39,751 nt of DNA from Pseudomonadales bacterium (lineage in GTDB: Bacteria > Pseudomonadota > Gammaproteobacteria > Pseudomonadales > Pseudohongiellaceae), in contig JAJDSZ010000046.1 of assembly GCA_022827425.1 (NCBI GenBank), forward strand, positions 1-39,751, in the 5' to 3' direction. Positions within the stretch are counted from its first letter, which is position 1. Every line of letters begins with the position of its first letter. The translations under genes and the position numbers were made by a program. The notes beneath the pieces are model-generated. The model did not search any database. It had not been told where the DNA came from and was given only the letters and a program-made list of their open reading frames with translations. Below are positions 34,782-39,751 of the stretch, piece after piece.

Positions 34782-36044
34782 TCAGGCGAATTGCCGGTAC
34801 ACCGGAAACTCGCGGCACAGGGCCAGAACCTGCTGCCGGACTTTCGCAATCCGGGAATCATTGTCCAACTCTTCCAGAATATCGCACATCCAGCCGGAGA
34901 GTTCCGCCACGTGAGGCTCGCGCAATCCCCGGGTGGTCACCGCCGGCGTGCCGATTCGCAGGCCGCTGGTGACGAAAGGCGGCTTGGGATCATTGGGCAC
35001 CGCATTCTTGTTGACCGTGATATTGGCCCGGCCGAGGGCGGCGTCCGCGTCCTTGCCCGTCAGACCCTGCCGGATCAGGCTGAGCAGGAACAAGTGGTCG
35101 TCGGTGCCGCCGGAAACCACGTCAAACCCGCGCGTCATGAAGGCGCCGGCCATGGCCCGGGCGTTATCGAGAACCTGCTGCTGGTAATCCCGGAACCCCG
35201 GGCTCATCGCTTCCTGGAAACAGGCCGCCTTGGCGGCGATGACGTGCATCAGTGGGCCGCCCTGCCCAACGGGGAAAACATTGAAATTGAACTTTTTCTC
35301 CAGTTCCGGATTGGATTTCGCCAGTATCAGGCCGCCCCGGGGGCCGCGCAGGGTCTTGTGGGTGGTGCTGGTGGTGACATCGGCCCAGGGCACCGGGCTC
35401 GGGTACAGGCCGGCGGCGACCAGTCCCGCCACATGGGCCATATCCGCCACGAAATACGCGCCCACCTCGTCGGCGATGTCGCGGAATCGCTGCCAATCGA
35501 TGATGCGGGAATAGGCGGAAAACCCGGCGACGATCACTTTTGGCCGGTGTTCCCGGGCCAGCCGCGCCACCTCTTCGTAATCGATTTCCCCGGTTTCCTC
35601 GTGCAGGCCGTATTGCACCGCCTGGTAGATTCTCCCTGAAAAACTGACCGAAGCGCCGTGGGTCAGATGGCCGCCATGGGCCAGGCTCATGCCGAGCAGG
35701 GTGTCGCCGGGTTGCATCAGCGCGCTGTAGGCCGCGACATTGGCCTGGGAGCCGGAATGCGGCTGGACATTGGCGTAATCGGCGCCGAACAGTTCCCGGG
35801 CGCGGTCGATGGCAAGCTGCTCGACGACATCAACATGTTCGCAGCCGCCGTAATAGCGCTTGCCCGGGTAACCCTCGGCGTACTTGTTGGTCAACACCGT
35901 GCCCTGGGCCTCAAGCACCAGGGGGCTGACGTGGTTCTCCGAAGCGATCAGTTCGATATGGTTTTCCTGGCGGGCTTCTTCCGCGCGGATGGCGTCGGCC
36001 AGAACGGGGTCGCAGTGGGCCAGGGTGTCGTCCCGGTTGAACAT
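34782..36044 (-). CDS. glyA: Serine hydroxymethyltransferase
   Basis: The 420-residue PLP enzyme interconverts serine and glycine with tetrahydrofolate. It shows [13 protein letters not shown] near residue 35, [11 protein letters not shown] near 65, [14 protein letters not shown] near 205 and the PLP lysine in [14 protein letters not shown] at about residue 229. Its length is standard. An AAGGA ribosome site lies 8 nt before the ATG. It is the first gene of the nrdR-rib-nusB-thiL series, 75 nt after the replication genes. Confidence 0.96.
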   Translation of the reverse strand: MFNRDDTLAHCDPVLADAIRAEEARQENHIELIASENHVSPLVLEAQGTVLTNKYAEGYPGKRYYGGCEHVDVVEQLAIDRARELFGADYANVQPHSGSQANVAAYSALMQPGDTLLGMSLAHGGHLTHGASVSFSGRIYQAVQYGLHEETGEIDYEEVARLAREHRPKVIVAGFSAYSRIIDWQRFRDIADEVGAYFVADMAHVAGLVAAGLYPSPVPWADVTTSTTHKTLRGPRGGLILAKSNPELEKKFNFNVFPVGQGGPLMHVIAAKAACFQEAMSPGFRDYQQQVLDNARAMAGAFMTRGFDVVSGGTDDHLFLLSLIRQGLTGKDADAALGRANITVNKNAVPNDPKPPFVTSGLRIGTPAVTTRGLREPHVAELSGWMCDILEELDNDSRIAKVRQQVLALCREFPVYRQFA

Positions 36045-36119
36045 TGGCGAATCCTTGGGAATGAAGTGGGGGAGCGGATTATACCCGAAGCCCGGCGGGC
36101 GAAAGCCGGAGCGGGCCGC

Positions 36120-36761
36120 TCAGCTTTTGAGGTCGCGGCGCAGTTCGCTCGCCAACTCTAGCAGCTCTTCCGGGCTGAGTTCGGCCTGGACTTGTCGCGG
36201 CAGCGGAGCGGGGCTCTCGGCCTGTAATTCAGCGCCTTCCACCACTTGCCGGCAAAGCCGGAGGTAGTGGTATTCGAATTGCGGAAAGCTGACGGATTCG
36301 GCTTCGCTCGCGAGCAATTGCCAGCCGGTGGCGCGGCCGGCGAGATACACGGCCCGGTGGGACCAGTTCTGCTCCAACTTGGGCGAAGGTTTCAGGCAGG
36401 CTTCGTGGTAGGCGCCGCGGGTGGGCGGGAGGCCGAAGAGTGCGGTGTCCCGGCGGCAGGTGTTGACCACATCGGCAAGCACGGGCATGAATTCGCTGGA
36501 AGAAACGAGTTCGGCGCCGGCGCGAACAACCTGGGCCGGGCTGAAACATTTGAGATGTCCGAGCCAGTACTTTTTCGCCCGGTCCAATGTGGAGCGATTC
36601 GGAAACGCCTTGCGATACTGGTTGTGATAGGCAAGGGCGAAATCTTCGAAGAGGCGCGTGACCGCATCCACATGGTCCTGTCCGCCCGCAGCGGATTCAT
36701 GGCGGCTCCGGGAATCACTCGGCCCAGCTTCGATCGGAGATGCGCCGGTACCAGGTATCAT
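36120..36761 (-). CDS. Lambda-P-like replication protein
   Basis: The 213-residue protein resembles replication protein P of lambdoid phages. FEDFALAYHNQYRKAF near residue 36 is followed by KKYWLGHLKCFSP, EFMPVLADVVNTCR near 90 and RGAYHEACLKPSPKLE near 115. P recruits and loads DnaB helicase at an origin. A chromosomal copy beside a DnaT-like gene suggests a host primosome or helicase-loading factor, not a prophage, since no phage genes are nearby. I chose the ATG at 36761, with GGAG 6 nt upstream; longer starts at 36764 and 36803 overlap the DnaT-like gene further. Overlap with that gene is 47 nt. Confidence 0.7.
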   Translation of the reverse strand: MIPGTGASPIEAGPSDSRSRHESAAGGQDHVDAVTRLFEDFALAYHNQYRKAFPNRSTLDRAKKYWLGHLKCFSPAQVVRAGAELVSSSEFMPVLADVVNTCRRDTALFGLPPTRGAYHEACLKPSPKLEQNWSHRAVYLAGRATGWQLLASEAESVSFPQFEYHYLRLCRQVVEGAELQAESPAPLPRQVQAELSPEELLELASELRRDLKS

Positions 36762-37821
36762 CATCTTCTCCGTATGCTGAATCAGGGACTTGATCTCCTT
36801 CATTGCCGACCTCGATTACCTTGCCATTCAGGCGCTTGGCCCATAACTGCTTGACCCGTTGCAGGAATATCGTATTCCAGGATTCCCTGGCCTCACCGGT
36901 TTCGCGCCAGTAGAGTATGAACTCCGGGACTTGTTGCAGCGCCCAATCCTCGTCGATCCGGGCCAGTTGCAGGATTTCCAGGCAGGGGGCCGCCGGTTGC
37001 CAGTCCTCGCTGATGGGCCGGGTCTCTTTTCCATACAGTTCCACTGCCTGCAGACGGCGCCACTGCCGCTGCACATGAGCGATGAATCTGGAATTCCAGT
37101 CATCCCGGTCCACGCCCCGCTCCATCCAGTAGAGCACGAATTCCGGAATGCTGTCGTCGATGAAGTTCCGGTTTACGCCGTCGCGGGCAAGAATTTCCAC
37201 GGCAACCTCATCGGGCCGCCAGTTCCAGCCCATGTCGCGGAAGCGCTCGCGGGCGGCCTCGGCGGTTTGCTGTTCACGCCACTGCTTCAGCACATGCTTG
37301 ACGAATTCATTGCCCCAGGAGTGCCGCGCTTCGCCGCGTTCGCGCCAGTACAGCACGAACCGGGAGACTTCGCCGTGAATGAAGTTGTCCGGGATATTGA
37401 GCTGGCGGCACTGCTTGATCCATTCCGCATCCGGCTGCCAGTCGGGCGCAATGGGGCCTGTGGTTCCGCGCCGCCGCCGAACCCGGTTTTGCCGCGGCGG
37501 GGCGCTGTCGATTCGCTGCAATGCGTACCACGCCGCGCCCGAGGCTTCCGGGTGGGGCTCCCAGGCAAGCATGTCGAGCTGCATCAGCCGCAAGCGAATG
37601 CGGTCGATATCCGCAGGCTTCCAGAAAGGAAAAAAACGACCTGCATCCACCGCATCCAGCAGCACGAAATCGAGCCCCGGATGGGCTGGCAGTTGCTCGG
37701 TGGCGCGGAAGGTGATGATCTCGGCAAGCACATGAACCATCACCGCCTCTTCCAGCCCGATGGTCGCCGCCAGCGCGGGAGAAATCGCGAGCGGCCGGTC
37801 GGAGTAGAGGGATCCCAGCAT
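36715..37821 (-). CDS. DnaT-like protein with three ssDNA-binding repeats
   Basis: The 368-residue protein has an N-terminal domain (residues 1-110), an arginine-rich linker (RVRRRRGT near 113-120) and three repeats of the DnaT C-terminal type. They are at about 128-185 (DWQPDAEWIKQCRQLNIPDN, then FVLYWRERGEARHSW), 201-256 (FVLYWMERGVDRDDWN) and 274-328 (DWQPAAPCLEILQLA, FILYWRETGEARESWN). DnaT in PriA-dependent replication restart carries one such domain, which binds single-stranded DNA and helps load DnaB. Three in tandem is unusual. It is followed by the lambda-P-like gene, a likely partner (inference). Confidence 0.8.
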   Translation of the reverse strand: MLGSLYSDRPLAISPALAATIGLEEAVMVHVLAEIITFRATEQLPAHPGLDFVLLDAVDAGRFFPFWKPADIDRIRLRLMQLDMLAWEPHPEASGAAWYALQRIDSAPPRQNRVRRRRGTTGPIAPDWQPDAEWIKQCRQLNIPDNFIHGEVSRFVLYWRERGEARHSWGNEFVKHVLKQWREQQTAEAARERFRDMGWNWRPDEVAVEILARDGVNRNFIDDSIPEFVLYWMERGVDRDDWNSRFIAHVQRQWRRLQAVELYGKETRPISEDWQPAAPCLEILQLARIDEDWALQQVPEFILYWRETGEARESWNTIFLQRVKQLWAKRLNGKVIEVGNEGDQVPDSAYGEDDDTWYRRISDRSWAE

Positions 37822-37910
37822 CGATGTCAGGCAGGCGGCAGAACAAGCAGTTGCAGACCCGCAACTCTACCACAAGCCCGCGCCATGGTTGGCATGAACA
37901 GCCTTATGGA

Positions 37911-37931
37911 GTCCCGGCGGAAAACCGGGAC
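37911..37931. terminator. Hairpin between the AAA-ATPase and DnaT-like genes
   Basis: GTCCCGG, a 7-base loop, then CCGGGAC form a perfect 7-bp stem in the 276-bp gap. It has no T-run on the minus strand, so it may be a weak or Rho-assisted stop for the AAA-ATPase gene or a binding site. A 40-codon frame at 37958-38080 on the minus strand was seen but not accepted as a gene. Confidence 0.3.
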
Positions 37932-38097
37932 TTCGTCGGGACGGGCTGAAACGGTTGTTAGGGCTTGCGGAACCTCAAGGTCATGCGATCCGACTCGCTG
38001 ATCGCCAGAGTATCCGCGAAGAACGCCGTTGTCCAGCCCACTTTTGTCTGGACCGTTGCAGTCGGGTCCCGGCGCGCCATGCAAGCGCGGCCAGGCC

Positions 38098-39663
38098 TCA
38101 AGCGGGCTCGGCGCGCACTGCGAGGAGGTTGCGCTCCTTCCTGCCGAAAACGGCGCCGACCAGGTGGATGGGCTCGCCGCGATCCTTGTATCGGCCCGCG
38201 TAGCCCCGGGCGCGGATCTGGCTTATGGCCCGGTCGAGGGCGGCTTCGGTTTCCTCGTTCCCTTCCGCCATCTTGAATTCCATGACGAACACCTGTCCTC
38301 CATGGAGCAACACCATGTCCGAACGGCCGCGGCTGGTGGATTCCTCTACCCGCAGGTCCACGCCGATGGTGCGGAAGCAGGCATACAGCATTCCCGCGTA
38401 CCAGGCCTCGTAGCGGGCGAGTTCCGGCCTGGTCTGCCACTGGTACGGGACGCCGGCGAAAAAGGCGCGGAGTCGCTCGGCGAAGGCGTCGAAGTCGTTG
38501 TCGGCCAGCAGGCGGCACAGGTCCCCGCCCTGGCTGGAGACTTCCCGGCCGTTTCCACCCGCGTGCCGCAGCAAGCCGTTGTTCAGGCTCAGCCGGACTT
38601 CCAGGTTGGGGAAATCCAGCCGGAAGAACAAACGATGGTCGCGCCGTTCCTCCCCGGTTACGGTGAGATAGCCGGTCTGGAACATCAGGGCTTCCACCCC
38701 GATGCTGCCCACATCGAAAGTCGACAGCAGGTCTACCTCAGTTTCCCGGTTTTCCAGCTCCAGCGGGCTCACGGCCTTTTCCATCATGGTCTCGAACAGA
38801 AAGGTCGGCGTGCCGGTTTCGTACCAGTGGGGGAGAAATTCCCGGCTGTCGAAAAGCAGCAGGATGTCGAAGGGGTTGTAGACCTTCTCCCCGCCGCGCC
38901 AGTGGTAGCCGTTGTACCAGGAGCGGATTTCGTCCCGGTCGAGTCCGGGCAACTCCGGGGCGAAAACGGTGTCGAGATCGTGATCGGTATAGCCGCAGAT
39001 CGCCGCGTAGCGCGGGTCCAGGCTGATGTTTTGGAGATTGTTCAGGCCGGAAAACAGGCTCACCTTGGAAAACATGCTGATGCCGGTGACGAAGACGAAA
39101 CGGACGTGTTCGGCGCTGCCCTTGATCACGCCATAGAAACCCCGCAGGTAGTCGCGATTCGCCCTGGCCCGTTCCGGGTCGTTGAGCACATCGAGGATGG
39201 GCTTGTCGTACTCGTCCACCAGCACCGCCACCTGCTTTCCGGTCTTGTGGTGCAGCCGGTCCAGAATATTCCTCAGGCGCCTTGGGCCCGTGTTCGACGA
39301 ATGCGCCGGTTCCAGGCCTTCGCGCCGTTCGATACCCTCAATCTGCTCGATGATGTCTCCCTCGAGATCTTCCGGGTTGCGGTAGTTCCCGTCAAAACTC
39401 AGCCGCAGCACCGGATGCTTTTCGTCCCAATCCCAATGATCGTGGATGTGCAGGTCCCGGAACAGATCTTCGCTGCCCGCGAACAGTTCTCCCAGGGTGT
39501 CGAGCAGCAGACTCTTGCCGAAGCGGCGCGGGCGCGACAGGAAGTAATGGCGGCCCTGGCTCACGAGCCGGTGAATCAGGGGCGTCTTGTCGACGTAATA
39601 GCAACCGTCCTCCCGGAGGGTCCGGAAGTGCTGGATACCGATGGGTAGCTGGCGGCGCTGCAT
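38098..39663 (-). CDS. AAA-ATPase with C-terminal PD-(D/E)XK nuclease-like domain
   Basis: The 521-residue protein belongs to the AAA-ATPase-like family (Pfam AAA-ATPase_like plus PDDEXK_9). It shows LPIGIQHFRTLREDGCYYVDKT, a Walker-A-like RPRRFGKSLLLD with K50, a Walker-B-like VAVLVDEYDKPILD near 150, and SWYNGYHWRGG near 245. At the end, SDMVLLHGGQVFVMEFKM fits a D-x(n)-E-x-K nuclease core near residues 455-475. Members occur in many copies in some genomes; their function is unproven. I chose the ATG at 39663, where family similarity begins; an ATG at 39702 with AGGGG upstream is possible. It is near the right edge, with nothing recognisable beyond. Confidence 0.85.
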   Translation of the reverse strand: MQRRQLPIGIQHFRTLREDGCYYVDKTPLIHRLVSQGRHYFLSRPRRFGKSLLLDTLGELFAGSEDLFRDLHIHDHWDWDEKHPVLRLSFDGNYRNPEDLEGDIIEQIEGIERREGLEPAHSSNTGPRRLRNILDRLHHKTGKQVAVLVDEYDKPILDVLNDPERARANRDYLRGFYGVIKGSAEHVRFVFVTGISMFSKVSLFSGLNNLQNISLDPRYAAICGYTDHDLDTVFAPELPGLDRDEIRSWYNGYHWRGGEKVYNPFDILLLFDSREFLPHWYETGTPTFLFETMMEKAVSPLELENRETEVDLLSTFDVGSIGVEALMFQTGYLTVTGEERRDHRLFFRLDFPNLEVRLSLNNGLLRHAGGNGREVSSQGGDLCRLLADNDFDAFAERLRAFFAGVPYQWQTRPELARYEAWYAGMLYACFRTIGVDLRVEESTSRGRSDMVLLHGGQVFVMEFKMAEGNEETEAALDRAISQIRARGYAGRYKDRGEPIHLVGAVFGRKERNLLAVRAEPA

Positions 39664-39751
39664 GGCGGGATTGATATTGCCGAATCCGGAGAATCCTACC
39701 ATGCCGGCCCCTGCGTTGCCTGTCACTGGGTCCGCGCCGCGCTCGGCGGCA

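Noticed and set aside
37958..38080. 40-codon minus-strand gene
   Set aside because: No ribosome site, no recognised family, too short to support.
38029..39648. 539-codon plus-strand frame
   Set aside because: Opposite the AAA-ATPase/nuclease gene, whose motifs are convincing.

Overview
The window comes from a GC-rich gammaproteobacterial chromosome. The evidence is the housekeeping layout (xseB-ispA then dxs; glyA-nrdR-ribD-ribE-ribB-ribH-nusB-thiL-pgpA-ribA) and a DUF3301 membrane protein. No rRNA, tRNA or CRISPR array was recognised. The left ~9.8 kb and a patch around 20.0-20.6 kb look lower in G+C than the core (for example 31/60 G+C at 2881-2940 against 43/60 at 14221-14280), which suggests acquired DNA.

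Region 1 (1-9.8 kb, all minus strand) is one tightly packed operon. It reads, in order of transcription: an AlbA_2/Schlafen-type regulator; a DrmA-like helicase; a DrmB-like DUF1998 protein; a short UvrD-type superfamily 1 helicase; a 542-residue protein I cannot place; and a NERD nuclease-domain protein cut off by the window edge. DrmA and DrmB are the core of the DISARM anti-phage system, but no methyltransferase, DrmC phospholipase, DrmD or DrmE is visible. This is either a DISARM variant or the right-hand part of a larger one. A good promoter lies inside an 8-bp inverted repeat just before the regulator.

Region 2 (10-20 kb) holds a coupled GCS2 ligase / aspartoacylase-family pair, a Pit phosphate transporter, a lipoprotein penicillin/acyl-homoserine-lactone acylase, a FabH-like synthase, DUF3301 and a DinF-type MATE exporter. 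A decayed rhuM gene with a 29-bp palindrome follows.

Region 3 (20.6-27.8 kb) starts with a strong promoter and an operon of two paralogous DUF1538 membrane proteins, a PII-like protein and a CBS protein. This continues into the isoprenoid genes xseB-ispA-dxs, then cobO and a convergent CobC-like phosphatase.

Region 4 (27.9-36 kb, minus strand) is the riboflavin/one-carbon cluster. GlyA and NrdR come first, then RibD, RibE, RibB and RibH make riboflavin; NusB, ThiL, PgpA and RibA follow. Many junctions are 4-nt overlaps. Region 5 (36.1-39.7 kb) encodes a lambda-P-like replication protein, a DnaT-like protein with three ssDNA-binding repeats, and an AAA-ATPase/PD-(D/E)XK protein.

Two families of short interspersed repeats lie between the genes. 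One is a ~167-bp MITE-like element ending in CTAG, whose copies supply the stop codons of neighbouring genes. The other is a palindromic family with a GTCATTCTGCG...CGCAGAATGAC core.
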